DNA of 64,000 nucleotides from Cellulomonas sp. (GCF_015234515.1 NZ_JADGMY010000028.1:457106-521105), one strand, 5' to 3'; shown: positions 8,856 to 17,112, counted from the first letter of the stretch. Made by a program: numbers and translations. The notes: generated by a model not told the origin, from the letters alone.

Positions 8856-8922
8856 GGGGTCGGCCGATCCGTGGCCAGTTGCGCGAGCATCCGTTCTCGC
8901 ACGGCCCCCATCGGCCGACCCC
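8856..8922. repeat. 13-bp inverted repeat around the flgB promoter
   Basis: GGGGTCGGCCGAT at 8856-8868 is the exact inverse of ATCGGCCGACCCC at 8910-8922, 41 bp apart. The distal arm overlaps the predicted -10 box of the flgB promoter, and the other arm lies in the leader. It could be a paired operator or a cruciform; as RNA only one arm would be transcribed from the predicted start. Confidence 0.7.
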
Positions 8923-8934
8923 GGTGGGGTGTGA
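8908..8934 (-). promoter_or_regulatory. Predicted sigma28-type promoter of flgB operon
   Basis: Read on the minus strand, TCAC (8931-8934), 15 nt, then GCCGATGG (8908-8915). This matches the FliA/WhiG pattern (TAAA, 15 nt, GCCGATAA) in its -10 and exact spacing. It lies about 80 nt upstream of the flgB start. Three further copies with the same spacing occur in this window. Confidence 0.7.
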
Positions 8935-9019
8935 GACCTCGGCCCGACGACGTCACCCGTCCGGCGGTACGCCGCGCGCCGGTACGTCCGGGTCGTCCCG
9001 AGACGCCCGGGTGGCGGGT

Positions 9020-9364
9020 TCACGCCTGGGTGTCGACGAACACCGGGCGCGCCACCGGACGCGTGCGCATCGCGTCGGCGGCGACGAGCTGGCGCCGCGC
9101 GGCGGCCATCGCCTCCGCGGTGCGCCGCGCGAGGTCGAGCTGGCGCTCGAGGAGCGCCTGTGCGCGCTCCTGCAGCGGCGCCGGCAGCGGTCCCAGCCCG
9201 GCAGGCGGCTGCCACCGGCGGGCGGCGACGTCCGCGACGTCGGGCAGGTGGGCCTCGGCGAGCAGCCGCTCAGCCGTGGCGACGTCGAGCTCGAGCTCGT
9301 CCAGAGCGCGCTCCCACCGGTCGTGCCAGCCGCCGGGCCCGACCGGCGGAACCGCGGCGGCCAC
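9020..9364 (-). CDS. FliT-like small protein, probable flagellar chaperone
   Basis: This 114-residue product was not identified by sequence alone. It starts at GTG 9364, one base after the fliS stop, and is the last gene of the fliC-fliD-fliS unit, the position of fliT in many bacteria. It is predicted helical: a first half with WERALDELELDVATAERLL and a second half rich in Ala/Arg/Glu (ERQLDLARRTAEAMAAARR). FliT chaperones FliD and is about 100-120 residues with low conservation, so size and context fit. Function is inferred from position only. Confidence 0.6.
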   Translation of the reverse strand: MAAAVPPVGPGGWHDRWERALDELELDVATAERLLAEAHLPDVADVAARRWQPPAGLGPLPAPLQERAQALLERQLDLARRTAEAMAAARRQLVAADAMRTRPVARPVFVDTQA

Positions 9365-9365
9365 G

Positions 9366-9803
9366 TCAGCCGACCCCGAGCAGGCCCGTGCCGGAGGCCG
9401 GTGCCGGCGTGCCCGCGACCGGCGCGGCCGCGTCGCGGGCCGACTGCTCGGCCGCCTCGCGCCACGTGCGCGCGATCGGCTCGACGACGCGGGCGCACGC
9501 CCGCACCCGCTCGACGTCACCGGCGGCCGAGGCCGCGAGCAGCTCGCCGTGCAGCCACGTGTAGATCGACAGCAGCCCCGGCCCGCCCTCCCAGCCGTCG
9601 ACGTCGAGGCTGGCGATGAGCTCGGCGACGATCTCCTGCGCGTGCGCGAGCTGCTGGGTGGCCCGCGGACGCTGCCCCGCGTCGAGCGCGTGGGCGGCGC
9701 GCTCGACGTCGAGCAGCAGCCGGTCGCACAGCATCGTCAGCAGCCGTGCCGGGCTCGCGGTCTGCACCGAGGTCGCGACGTAGCTGCTGCGGGCGTCGTA
9801 CAT
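9366..9803 (-). CDS. fliS: Flagellin chaperone FliS
   Basis: FliS binds the C-terminal end of cytoplasmic flagellin and prevents premature polymerisation. The 145-residue product has the family hallmarks SYVATSVQTASPARLLTMLCDR at its start (residues 7-28) and LIASLDVDGWEGG in the middle, followed by a helical end and a Pro/Ala/Gly-rich tail of about 20 residues. ATG at 9803 has AGGAGG nine bases or so upstream. It lies 12 nt after fliD and one base before the fliT-like gene. Confidence 0.94.
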   Translation of the reverse strand: MYDARSSYVATSVQTASPARLLTMLCDRLLLDVERAAHALDAGQRPRATQQLAHAQEIVAELIASLDVDGWEGGPGLLSIYTWLHGELLAASAAGDVERVRACARVVEPIARTWREAAEQSARDAAAPVAGTPAPASGTGLLGVG

Positions 9804-9815
9804 GGGGGCCTCCTG

Positions 9816-11213
9816 CTACTTCGTCGACTGCTGGTCCAGTGCCGCGATCTGGCTGGCGAGATAGCTCGACTGCGCGGACAGCCGCGACAGCGTCGTCTCG
9901 AGCGCCGCGTACTGCCGCTCGAGCGCGCTGCGGCGCATGGCGAGCCGGTCGTCCCAGCCGGACATGCGGTCGCCGAGGTCGCGCACCGTCGTCTGCTGGG
10001 CCTCGACCGCGAGCGTCAGCGTGCCGTCACCGCTGCGGGAGGCCACGGTCGCCATCTCCGCGAGGCGCGAGGCCACGCCGCTGACGACCGCCTGCACCTT
10101 GTCGGGGTCCTTCGCCAGGGCGGCGGCGAACGCCTGCTCGTCGAACGTGAACGTGCCGTCGCGGTTGATGACGATCCCGACGTCGGAGGGCGACGTCCCG
10201 TCCACGGGCATCGACGCCTCGGTCATGACCTGCTGCTGGAGCAGGCGGATGCGCGTGTCACCGGCGAAGAGCCCGCCGCTGACGACGGTGCGACCGTCCT
10301 CGTCCGTGCTCTCCTTCGACTTCGTGCGCGAGGCGATCTCCGAGAGCACGACGTTGACGTTGGCGACGAGGTCCGATGCGAGCTTCTGCAACGCGGCGTC
10401 GTCCGGGGCGACCGTCACCGTGAGGGGCTCGGCCCCAGGGGCCGTCACCGCCGTCACCGTGAGGTCGACGCCCGTCATGACGCCGTCGAAGGTGTTCGAG
10501 GACGACGTGAGCACCTGCTCGGCGCCCGACCCGGGGAACAGCGTGATAGCCGCGTCCGAGGCTGCCCGGATCGTCCGGAGGTCGACGGCCACGTCGCCGT
10601 CGGCTCCCGCGTAGGTGAGCGTGAAGGCGTTCTGGGTGCCGGTCTCGGTGCCGGTGAGCTGCAGGCGGTACGTGCTCTCACCGGTGGGCCGGCCCTGGTC
10701 GTCGAGCACGGGGAGCTTGACGGCGGTGGCGCGCACACCCGTCCCGGACGCGTTGAACGCGTCGACGAGGTCGGGCACGTCGGCGCTGCGCGCGGTGACG
10801 GTGACGGTCTCGCCACCCCTCGTCAGCGTGAAGGTCGCCCCGTCCCCGGCGTGGTCACCGGGCGCGGGGAGCGTGACGAGCGACGCCTGGGACTGCGCGA
10901 CCGCGTCGACACGGAACGTCAGGGTGCCCGAGGTGGCGGTGCTGCCGACCGCGGTGGTGGCGCCCGGGGCGCTCACCCCGGCCTGGGTCACCGTGCCGGA
11001 CACCGCCTGCCAGGACGCCGGCCTGGCGGCCGCGGTCGCGGCCTCCGCGAGCGAGGACACTCTCGTCGTGAGGGACTCCAGCGCGCTGGCGAGCGACTGC
11101 GCGGCCGCCTTCTTCGAGGCCAGCTGCCGCTGCGTGCCGGCCTCGAGGTAGATGAGGTTGTCGATGAGGTCGCCCGTCTTGATCCCGCTGACAAGCCCGT
11201 CGATCGTCGCCAT
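9816..11213 (-). CDS. fliD: Flagellar filament capping protein FliD
   Basis: FliD (HAP2) caps the filament tip and folds incoming flagellin. The 465-residue product begins MATIDGLVSGIKTGDLID, the FliD_N signature, and ends with a coiled-coil D0 region (about 410-465) typical of FliD_C. ATG at 11213 has AGGAGG seven bases upstream; an upstream in-frame ATG at 11285 would add residues not found in the family. The gene follows fliC after a 119-nt gap containing two hairpins, so its transcription may depend on read-through from fliC. Confidence 0.93.
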   Translation of the reverse strand: MATIDGLVSGIKTGDLIDNLIYLEAGTQRQLASKKAAAQSLASALESLTTRVSSLAEAATAAARPASWQAVSGTVTQAGVSAPGATTAVGSTATSGTLTFRVDAVAQSQASLVTLPAPGDHAGDGATFTLTRGGETVTVTARSADVPDLVDAFNASGTGVRATAVKLPVLDDQGRPTGESTYRLQLTGTETGTQNAFTLTYAGADGDVAVDLRTIRAASDAAITLFPGSGAEQVLTSSSNTFDGVMTGVDLTVTAVTAPGAEPLTVTVAPDDAALQKLASDLVANVNVVLSEIASRTKSKESTDEDGRTVVSGGLFAGDTRIRLLQQQVMTEASMPVDGTSPSDVGIVINRDGTFTFDEQAFAAALAKDPDKVQAVVSGVASRLAEMATVASRSGDGTLTLAVEAQQTTVRDLGDRMSGWDDRLAMRRSALERQYAALETTLSRLSAQSSYLASQIAALDQQSTK

Positions 11214-11260
11214 CGAGGGTCCTCCTGGTGTCCGGTGCCGTGTGGCCGTGCGTGGAGCAC

Positions 11261-11293
11261 GACCGGCGGTGGGCGGGGCGCCCACCGCCGGTC
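11261..11293 (-). terminator. Strong hairpin in the fliC-fliD gap (distal)
   Basis: A perfect 14-bp stem (11261-11274 with 11280-11293) closes a 5-nt loop. No U-tract follows on the minus strand. It is the second of two hairpins between fliC and fliD and may attenuate read-through or protect the fliC mRNA 3' end. Confidence 0.65.
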
Positions 11294-11305
11294 GCTGATG
11301 CTGGT

Positions 11306-11327
11306 CCGGTCACCTCGCGGTGACCGG
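11306..11327 (-). terminator. Hairpin just after the fliC stop codon
   Basis: CCGGTCACC (11306-11314) and GGTGACCGG (11319-11327) form a perfect 9-bp stem with a 4-nt loop, beginning five bases after the fliC stop codon. It may be a terminator or an mRNA-stabilising 3' structure for the highly expressed flagellin transcript. Confidence 0.65.
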
Positions 11328-11332
11328 GCAGG

Positions 11333-12505
11333 TCACTGCAGCAGCTGCAGGACGGACTGCGGCAGCGCCTTCGCCTGCGCGAGCATCGCGGTGCCCGCCT
11401 GCGAGAGGATCTGCGCCCGCGTGAACGCCACCATCTCCTCGGCCATGTCCGTGTCACGGATGCGGCTCTCCGACGCGGAGAGGTTCTCCACGGCGACGTT
11501 GAGGTTGTTGATGGTGTGGTCGAAGCGGTTCTGCACGGCACCGAGCTGCGAACGGACCTTCGAGACGGCCTCGATCGCGTTGTCGATCGCCGTGATGGCG
11601 CTCTGCGGGCCACCCGTGCCACCGACCGCGTCGGCACCGCCGGCGAGCGTGACGCCGGTGAGCCCCGTGACCGCGCCGTTGCCGGCCACACCGGCGGCGA
11701 CGGCCTTGACGGTGACGTCGTAGTTCGCCGGGGTCGTGGCGTTGGCCGTGACGGTCACCGCGTAGTTGGCGCCGGCAGCGGTCTGCAGCGCGGTCTGGAC
11801 GTCGGCGGCGGTCGGGGTGCCGGTGAGCGCCGTGCCGCCCTTCATGGTGTTGACGGCCGTCAGGGCGAGGTTCGTCTGGGTGGCGCTGGCCTGTGCGGCC
11901 GTCGTCCCCCCGGCGCTGTCCGCCGTCACGTCGATGCCCGTGAGGCCGAGGCCACCCGAGGACAGACCGCCCGTACCGGTGACACCGGTCGCGAGGCCGG
12001 CGAGGTCGGTGGTGGTGAGCCCGACCTTGATCTGGTTGTCGTCGCCCGTGTTGGCACCGACGTGGAAGACGCCCGAGTAGGTGCCGTCCAGGAGCTTCGC
12101 CCCGTTGAACTGCGTCGTCTTGGCGATGCGGTCGAGCTCGGTGCTCAGCTCGCCGATCTCGTCCTGGATGTTGGACTTCGCCGCGGCCGACAGACCACCG
12201 GTGTTGGCGGCCTGCACCGACAGGGTGCGCATACGCTGCAGGATCGAGTGCGTCTCGGTGAGCGCACCCTCCGCGGTCTGGACGACGGAGATGCCGTCCT
12301 GGGCGTTGCGGACGGCCTGCTTGGTGCCGCCGATCTGGGCGCGCAGGCCCTCGGAGATCGCCAGGCCGGCCGCGTCGTCGGCCGCGCGGTTGATCCGCAG
12401 ACCGGACGAGAGCTTCTCGAGCGAGGACGACAGGTCACCCTGCGTCGCCGAGAGGTTGCGGTACGAGTTCATCGCCGCGATGTTCGTGTTGATGGAGAGA
12501 CCCAT
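11333..12505 (-). CDS. fliC: Flagellin FliC
   Basis: FliC is the filament subunit. The 390-residue product has the conserved N-terminal D0/D1 domain (residues 1 to about 110; MGLSINTNIAAMNSYRNL, RINRAADDAAGLAISEGLR), a short variable Gly/Thr/Ala-rich centre (about 160-300), and the conserved C-terminal helix domain (INNLNVAVENLSASESRIRD and QILSQAGTAMLAQAK). ATG at 12505 has AAGGAGGAAG upstream, one of the strongest ribosome binding sites in the window. A sigma28-like promoter lies at 12561-12587. It is the only flagellin gene seen here. Confidence 0.97.
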   Translation of the reverse strand: MGLSINTNIAAMNSYRNLSATQGDLSSSLEKLSSGLRINRAADDAAGLAISEGLRAQIGGTKQAVRNAQDGISVVQTAEGALTETHSILQRMRTLSVQAANTGGLSAAAKSNIQDEIGELSTELDRIAKTTQFNGAKLLDGTYSGVFHVGANTGDDNQIKVGLTTTDLAGLATGVTGTGGLSSGGLGLTGIDVTADSAGGTTAAQASATQTNLALTAVNTMKGGTALTGTPTAADVQTALQTAAGANYAVTVTANATTPANYDVTVKAVAAGVAGNGAVTGLTGVTLAGGADAVGGTGGPQSAITAIDNAIEAVSKVRSQLGAVQNRFDHTINNLNVAVENLSASESRIRDTDMAEEMVAFTRAQILSQAGTAMLAQAKALPQSVLQLLQ

Positions 12506-12560
12506 GGTTCTCTTCCTCCTTGAGTCGGGTCAGGACAGCCCATCCGTGGGCACGACCTGC

Positions 12561-12587
12561 TCATCGGAGGCGCCGGCCCGCTCCTGA
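12561..12587 (-). promoter_or_regulatory. Predicted sigma28-type promoter of fliC
   Basis: On the minus strand: TCAG (12584-12587), 15 nt, TCCGATGA (12561-12568). The spacing is identical to the flgB, flgN and EAL-HDOD copies. The -35 sits inside the 11-bp palindrome CTCCTGAGGAG (12581-12591). Distance to the fliC start is about 56 nt. Confidence 0.72.
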
Positions 12588-12609
12588 GGAGTTCGGTCCG
12601 GCGGCGTTC

Positions 12610-13482
12610 TCAGGCGGTGTGGACGCCGGTCTCCGAGGAGACCGGCCCGTGCTGCGTCGGCACGGCCGCCGAGGGCGCGGTGACGGCGCCGGCGAGCGCC
12701 GCCCGCGCCGCGATCGCCGCGTAGTACGCCTGCCGCCGCCGCTCGGCCACGCCGTCGGGCCGCGTGGGGGCGGCGACGAGGTCGGGGTCGAACGCGGTGT
12801 TCAGGCCGTCACGCATGAGGTTGAGCGCCTCGGTACGGAGCTGGCTGATGCGCGACTGCGTCACGCCGAGCTCGGCGGCGAGGTCCGCGATCGTGCCGTC
12901 GTGCAGGTACAGCCCTTCGACGACGACGCGCAGCCGCTCGGGCAGCTCGGCGACGGCGGCCCGCAGCCAGTGCGCGCGCTCCTGGGTGAGCACCTCCTCC
13001 TCAGGGGTGCGCGACGGGTCGCGCAGCGAGTCCGCGACAGAGCTCTCCGGCACGTCGAGGGAGAGCACACGCCGCTCGGCGTCGAGCCGGGCCGCGTCGA
13101 CGGCCTGCGTGTCGACGCCCATGGCCTCGGCGAGCTCGGCCCTCGTCGGGGTCCGGCCGAGGGCCGCACGCAGCCGCTCCGCGGCGCACTCGAGCTCGCG
13201 TCCGCGCCGGCGGGCACCGCGGGTCGCCCAGTCCATCGAGCGCAGCTCGTCGAGGATCGCGCCCTTGATCCGCAGCGTCGCGTACCGCGCGAAGGGCACG
13301 TTCGTCGACGGGTCGTAGGCGCGGGCGGCGAGCACGAGAGCGAGCGCACCGGCGGACGCGAGCTCGTCGCGGGTGACGGTCGGGGGCACTCGGTGCAGCG
13401 CCTCGGTAACGTTGTAACCGACGAGGGGCAGGTGCTCGAGGACGAGGGCCTCAATGTCGGCCTCGGGAGGGGAAACGCTCAC
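12610..13482 (-). CDS. fliA: FliA/WhiG-family RNA polymerase sigma factor
   Basis: This alternative sigma-70 family factor directs transcription of flagellar genes. In the 290-residue product, sigma region 2 spans about 15-90 with FARYATLRIKGAILDELRSMDW, a FliA/WhiG hallmark; region 3 lies about 95-150, and region 4 about 165-225 with the helix-turn-helix IADLAAELGVTQSRISQLR. A C-terminal extension of about 60 Ala/Pro-rich residues is not part of the usual fold. The start is GTG at 13482, without a strong ribosome binding site. It lies directly upstream of fliC and divergent from flgN. The shared promoter motif in this cluster is the likely target, by inference. Confidence 0.9.
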   Translation of the reverse strand: MSVSPPEADIEALVLEHLPLVGYNVTEALHRVPPTVTRDELASAGALALVLAARAYDPSTNVPFARYATLRIKGAILDELRSMDWATRGARRRGRELECAAERLRAALGRTPTRAELAEAMGVDTQAVDAARLDAERRVLSLDVPESSVADSLRDPSRTPEEEVLTQERAHWLRAAVAELPERLRVVVEGLYLHDGTIADLAAELGVTQSRISQLRTEALNLMRDGLNTAFDPDLVAAPTRPDGVAERRRQAYYAAIAARAALAGAVTAPSAAVPTQHGPVSSETGVHTA

Positions 13483-13829
13483 ATCAATGCAGGTCGGCGG
13501 GTCACGGCCTCATTCTTGACCCCCAACGGGTAAGTGCATTGACCCGCGTCAGACGGACATTCCCCGCACGCACGTGCCGAACCGGTGCGAACCGGTTCAG
13601 CAGGCCGTCTCCGGGATGACCAGATTCGTGCAGAATGCAAGGAAGTCGCGGCACGCCGGTGTGATCAACGTCACTTGACCTGGACATATGCCCAGGTCGG
13701 CACGTCGCCGCAGGCGTGACGTGTGGGTGCTATCACCTAGGACCGGAGACCTGTGGGTCAGAAGCCGGCGCGGCCGGCCGATAGGCAGTGGAGGCACCAC
13801 GAAGGGTGCCTCCGGGAGGAGCGTGAGCA
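13483..13829. other. Divergent control region between fliA and flgN (no gene)
   Basis: This 347-bp stretch is less GC-rich than its surroundings and has no convincing gene. It contains an 8-bp inverted pair (TCAATGCA 13484-13491, TGCATTGA 13535-13542), the palindrome GAACCGGTTC (13589-13598) with a partial copy GAACCGGT ten bases earlier, and GACCTGG/CCAGGTC (13677-13683, 13692-13698). The flgN promoter lies at 13758-13784. The elements could be operators for a flagellar master regulator; none was recognised. Confidence 0.6.
13758..13784 (+). promoter_or_regulatory. Predicted sigma28-type promoter of flgN operon
   Basis: TCAG (13758-13761), 15 nt, GCCGATAG (13777-13784). This is the copy closest to the GCCGATAA consensus. 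It lies 45 nt upstream of the flgN GTG. Confidence 0.72.
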
Positions 13830-14327
13830 GTGAGCACGAGAGCAGTCCTCGAGCGGCTGTCCGAGGTGCTGTGGCGCGAGCGCCACCTCCTCGAGCTGCT
13901 GCTGTTCAAGCTGGAGGAGGAGCAGCTCGTCCTCACCTCCGGGCGCACCCGCTGGCTCGGCCACGCCACTCGCGAGGTCGAGGCGGTGCTCGACGAGATC
14001 CGCACGGCCGAGCTCGGGCGCGCCGTCGAGGCGGACGCCGCCGCGCAGGCCCTCGGGCTCGAGCCCGGCGCGAGCCTCGCCGAGCTCGCCGCGCACGCGC
14101 CCGCCCCGTGGGACGAGCTGCTGCGCACCCACCGCGACGCGTTCGCGTCCCTCACCGCCGAGATCTCCGCGCTCGCCGACGGCAACCGCGAGCTGCTCGC
14201 GGTCTCGCACCGTGCCGCGCAGGAGACACTCATGTCCCTCCGGGACACCGTCCAGACGTACGACGGCTCCGGTCAGCGGAGCAACGTCGCCGTCCCGGAC
14301 GCCCAGCTCGTCGACCGGTCCATCTAG
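13830..14327 (+). CDS. flgN: Flagellar hook-filament junction chaperone FlgN
   Basis: FlgN is the cytoplasmic chaperone for the junction proteins FlgK and FlgL. The 165-residue product is mostly helical with WRERHLLELLLFKLEEEQLVL at the N-terminus (family pattern W-x4-LL-x-LL), a middle coiled coil, and the C-terminal LMSLRDTVQTYDGSG, a FlgN-type end. GTG at 13830 has GGAGGA nine bases upstream. It precedes flgK by 14 nt, the classical arrangement. Confidence 0.88.
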   Translation: MSTRAVLERLSEVLWRERHLLELLLFKLEEEQLVLTSGRTRWLGHATREVEAVLDEIRTAELGRAVEADAAAQALGLEPGASLAELAAHAPAPWDELLRTHRDAFASLTAEISALADGNRELLAVSHRAAQETLMSLRDTVQTYDGSGQRSNVAVPDAQLVDRSI

Positions 14328-14341
14328 GGAGCACCAACCAC

Positions 14342-15754
14342 GTGAGCACCTTCTCCGGCCTCGGCACGGCCCTGAGCTCGCTCGTCGCGCAGCGTCAGGC
14401 GCTCGACGTGTCCGCCCAGAACGTCGCCAACGCGAACACCGTCGGTTACACGCGCCAGCGCGCCTCGCTCGTCGCGGTGCCCGGCCAGACGCTCCCGGCG
14501 ATGTTCGCCACGGGCGACGGCATCGGCAACGGCGTGCGCGCCGCGACCGTCGACCGCCTCGGTGACGTCTTCCTCGACGCCAAGGTCCGCGCCGCGAGCT
14601 CGAACGCCTCGTTCCTCACCGCCCGCGCCGACGCGCTGGCCACGCTCGAGAAGAGCCTCGGCGAGCCCTCAGAGACGGGCCTCGCCGCCCAGCTCGCGGA
14701 CTTCTGGGGCGGCTGGGCGGACGTCGCCAACGGCTCCGACCGCGACGCGGCCCGGGCCGTCCTGCTCGAGCGCGGCGTGGCCGTCGCCACGGCGGTGCAG
14801 ACCCGCTACAGCGACGTGCAGACGCAGTGGCAGCAGGCACGTGGCACCGCCGTCGCGCTCGTCGACCGCGTCAACGCAGCCGCCGCGTCGATCGCCGACC
14901 TCAACGAGAAGATCCTGGCCATCGAGAACTCGGGCGGCACCGCCCACGAGCTGTCCGACCAGCGCGACCTGCTCGTCACCGAGCTCTCGGGCCTCGTCGG
15001 GGCGTCGATGCGGACCCGGGACAACGGGCAGGTCGACGTGCTCGTCGGCGGCAACGCGCTCGTCTCCGGCACGCACGTGAGCACGCTCGAGCTCGGCGGG
15101 CCCGCCGCGTTCTCGCAGGCCATGGCCGGGCAGTCCGTGACCGTCGTGTGGGCCGACGGCGCGGGGCACCGCGCCGAGCTCGGCGGCGGCCGCATCGCCG
15201 GCCTCGTCTCCGTCCTCGCGCCCGCGGGCGACGGCGGCCTGCTCACCGGCGCGGGCGCGCGGCTCGACGGTCTCGCCCGCTCGCTCGCGGACGCGGTCAA
15301 CGACGTCCACGCCCAGGGCGTCACCCGCGACGGCACCCCCGGTGGGCCCTTCTTCACGCAGGACCCGGCGGGAGCGCTCGACCTGCGGGTCGTCCTCACC
15401 GACCCCGCCTCGGTCGCCGCAGCCGCCCCGGGCACGGGCGCGCTCGACGGGTCGGTCGCGGCGCGGGTCGCCGCGATCGGGTCGACGTCGGAGGGCCCGG
15501 ACGCGACGTGGCGCTCGATCGTCACCGACCTCGGCGTCCAGGCCGCTGCGGCGACCTCGCGGGCCACGGTCTCGCAGAAGGCGCTGCAGTCCGTGTCGCT
15601 GCAGCAGCTCGCGAACGCGGGCGTCGACCTCGACGAGGAGTCGGTGAGCATGCTCGCGCACCAGCGTGCGTACGAGGGTGCCGCACGAGTCCTCACCGTG
15701 ATCGACGAGATGCTCGACACGCTCATCAACCGCACCGGCATCGTCGGGAGGTGA
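14342..15754 (+). CDS. flgK: Flagellar hook-associated protein 1 FlgK
   Basis: FlgK (HAP1) forms the first junction zone between hook and filament. The 470-residue product begins STFSGLGTALSSLVAQRQAL with the motif SAQNVANANTVGYTRQR (about 22-38) and ends with EESVSMLAHQRAYEGAARVL, the conserved FlgK C-terminal helix. The start is GTG at 14342 with GGGAG upstream. The longer open frame upstream runs through flgN and is a shadow. flgL follows after 5 nt. Confidence 0.95.
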   Translation: MSTFSGLGTALSSLVAQRQALDVSAQNVANANTVGYTRQRASLVAVPGQTLPAMFATGDGIGNGVRAATVDRLGDVFLDAKVRAASSNASFLTARADALATLEKSLGEPSETGLAAQLADFWGGWADVANGSDRDAARAVLLERGVAVATAVQTRYSDVQTQWQQARGTAVALVDRVNAAAASIADLNEKILAIENSGGTAHELSDQRDLLVTELSGLVGASMRTRDNGQVDVLVGGNALVSGTHVSTLELGGPAAFSQAMAGQSVTVVWADGAGHRAELGGGRIAGLVSVLAPAGDGGLLTGAGARLDGLARSLADAVNDVHAQGVTRDGTPGGPFFTQDPAGALDLRVVLTDPASVAAAAPGTGALDGSVAARVAAIGSTSEGPDATWRSIVTDLGVQAAAATSRATVSQKALQSVSLQQLANAGVDLDEESVSMLAHQRAYEGAARVLTVIDEMLDTLINRTGIVGR

Positions 15755-15759
15755 CCGGA

Positions 15760-16662
15760 ATGGTCGCTCGCATCACTCATGGCACGATCCAGCGCTCCAC
15801 GCTGGCCAACCTCCAGACCAACCTCACGGCCGTCGCGCGCCTCCAGGCCCAGATGTCCAGCGGCACGAAGATCTCGGTGCCCTCGGACGACCCGGCCGGC
15901 GCGCACGACGTGCTCCGGCTGCGTGCCGACCAGCGCACCGCGGTGCAGCACAAGCGCAACACCGACGACGGCGACGCGTGGCTCACCACCATCGACACAG
16001 CCCTCCAGGCCTCGCTCGCCATCGTGCGCCGGTCGCGCGACCTCGCGGTCCGCGCCGGTGCGCAGGGCTCGCTCGGCCCGGACTCCCGCGAGGCGCTGGC
16101 CGCCGAGGTGGAGGCCCGTCGCGACGAGCTGCTCCAGCAGGCCAACTCGACGTACTCGGGCCGGCACGTCTTCGCCGGGACGAGCGCAGACGCCGCGTTC
16201 GCCGTCGACACCTCGACGCCGACGCGCACCTACGTGTGGTCCGGCACCCCCGCCGCCACGGTGACCCGCGAGGTCGGGCCGGGCACGAACGTCCGGGTCG
16301 ACGCCGACGGCTCGGCGGTCTTCGGTGTCGGGGGCGCGTCGGTCTTCGCGGCGCTCGACCGGCTCGCCGCCGACATCCGCGCCGGCGCCGACATCTCCCC
16401 GTCCATCGACGCGATCGACGCCCACATGTCGAGCATGCTCCGGGAGGTGGCCGCCGTCGGTGCCCGCCACAACCAGGTGCTCGGCGCCAAGGACGTCCTC
16501 GCCGAGCGCGACATCACGCTGCGGACGCAGGTCTCGGCCCTCATCGACGTCGACCTCGCCGCGATCATCGTCGAGATCCAGTCCCAGGAGCTCGCCTACC
16601 GCGGCGCCCTCGGGGCGGCGTCGAAGGTGCTCGCGCCCTCGCTCATGGACTTCCTGCGATGA
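15760..16662 (+). CDS. flgL: Flagellar hook-associated protein 3 FlgL
   Basis: FlgL (HAP3) forms the second junction zone. The 300-residue product is flagellin-like: N-terminal ITHGTIQRSTLANLQTNL and QMSSGTKISVPSDDPAGAHD, and C-terminal SQELAYRGALGAASKVLAPSLMDFL. ATG at 15760 has GGGAGG eight bases upstream; GTG at 15751, overlapping the flgK stop, is an alternative. Its stop overlaps the fliW start. Confidence 0.94.
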   Translation: MVARITHGTIQRSTLANLQTNLTAVARLQAQMSSGTKISVPSDDPAGAHDVLRLRADQRTAVQHKRNTDDGDAWLTTIDTALQASLAIVRRSRDLAVRAGAQGSLGPDSREALAAEVEARRDELLQQANSTYSGRHVFAGTSADAAFAVDTSTPTRTYVWSGTPAATVTREVGPGTNVRVDADGSAVFGVGGASVFAALDRLAADIRAGADISPSIDAIDAHMSSMLREVAAVGARHNQVLGAKDVLAERDITLRTQVSALIDVDLAAIIVEIQSQELAYRGALGAASKVLAPSLMDFLR

Positions 16663-17090
16663 GCACCGCGGGCGTGACCGTCGCCACGCCGGACGGGCCG
16701 CGCGCGCTGCCGGCCGTGCTGCGCACCGCCCGGCCGCTGCCCGGCCTGCCGGAGCACGAGGAGTTCACGCTCGCACCGCTCGACGGCTCGGGGGCGGTCC
16801 TCACCCTCACCTCGACGCCGGGTCGAGCGCGGCCGGTCCGGTTGTTCGTCGTCGCGCCGCACACGTTCTTCCCGTCCTACGCGCCCGAGGTGCCCGCCGA
16901 CACCCGCGCGACGCTCGGCCTGGCCGAGGGCGAGAGCCCCGTGCTGCTCGCCGTCGTCCACCCCGCCGGCGTCGACCGCGAGGTGCCGTCGGCGAACCTG
17001 CTGGCGCCGCTCGTCGTCCACCCTGCCGACGGCCGGGTGGTCCAGGCCGTGCTCGACGGGGACCTGCCGTTGCGCGCACCGCTCGGCTGA
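16659..17090 (+). CDS. fliW: Flagellar assembly factor FliW
   Basis: FliW binds flagellin and, in Bacillus, antagonises the translational repressor CsrA. The 143-residue product matches family length, with LPGLPEHEEFTLAPLDGSG near the N-terminus (family pattern GLPG-FE-F-L), LFVVAPHTFFPSYAPEVP in the middle, and ANLLAPLVVHPADGRVVQAV near the end, the clearest FliW signature. ATG at 16659 overlaps the flgL stop. No csrA follows; the next gene encodes an EAL-HDOD protein. Confidence 0.92.
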   Translation: MSTAGVTVATPDGPRALPAVLRTARPLPGLPEHEEFTLAPLDGSGAVLTLTSTPGRARPVRLFVVAPHTFFPSYAPEVPADTRATLGLAEGESPVLLAVVHPAGVDREVPSANLLAPLVVHPADGRVVQAVLDGDLPLRAPLG

Positions 17091-17112
17091 GGGCGCCGCA
17101 GGGTGCAGCGGC

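Noticed and set aside
13688..15754. A single 688-codon frame through flgN and flgK
   Set aside because: flgK starts at GTG 14342 with its own motifs; the first part of the frame is antisense-like low-complexity translation overlapping flgN.
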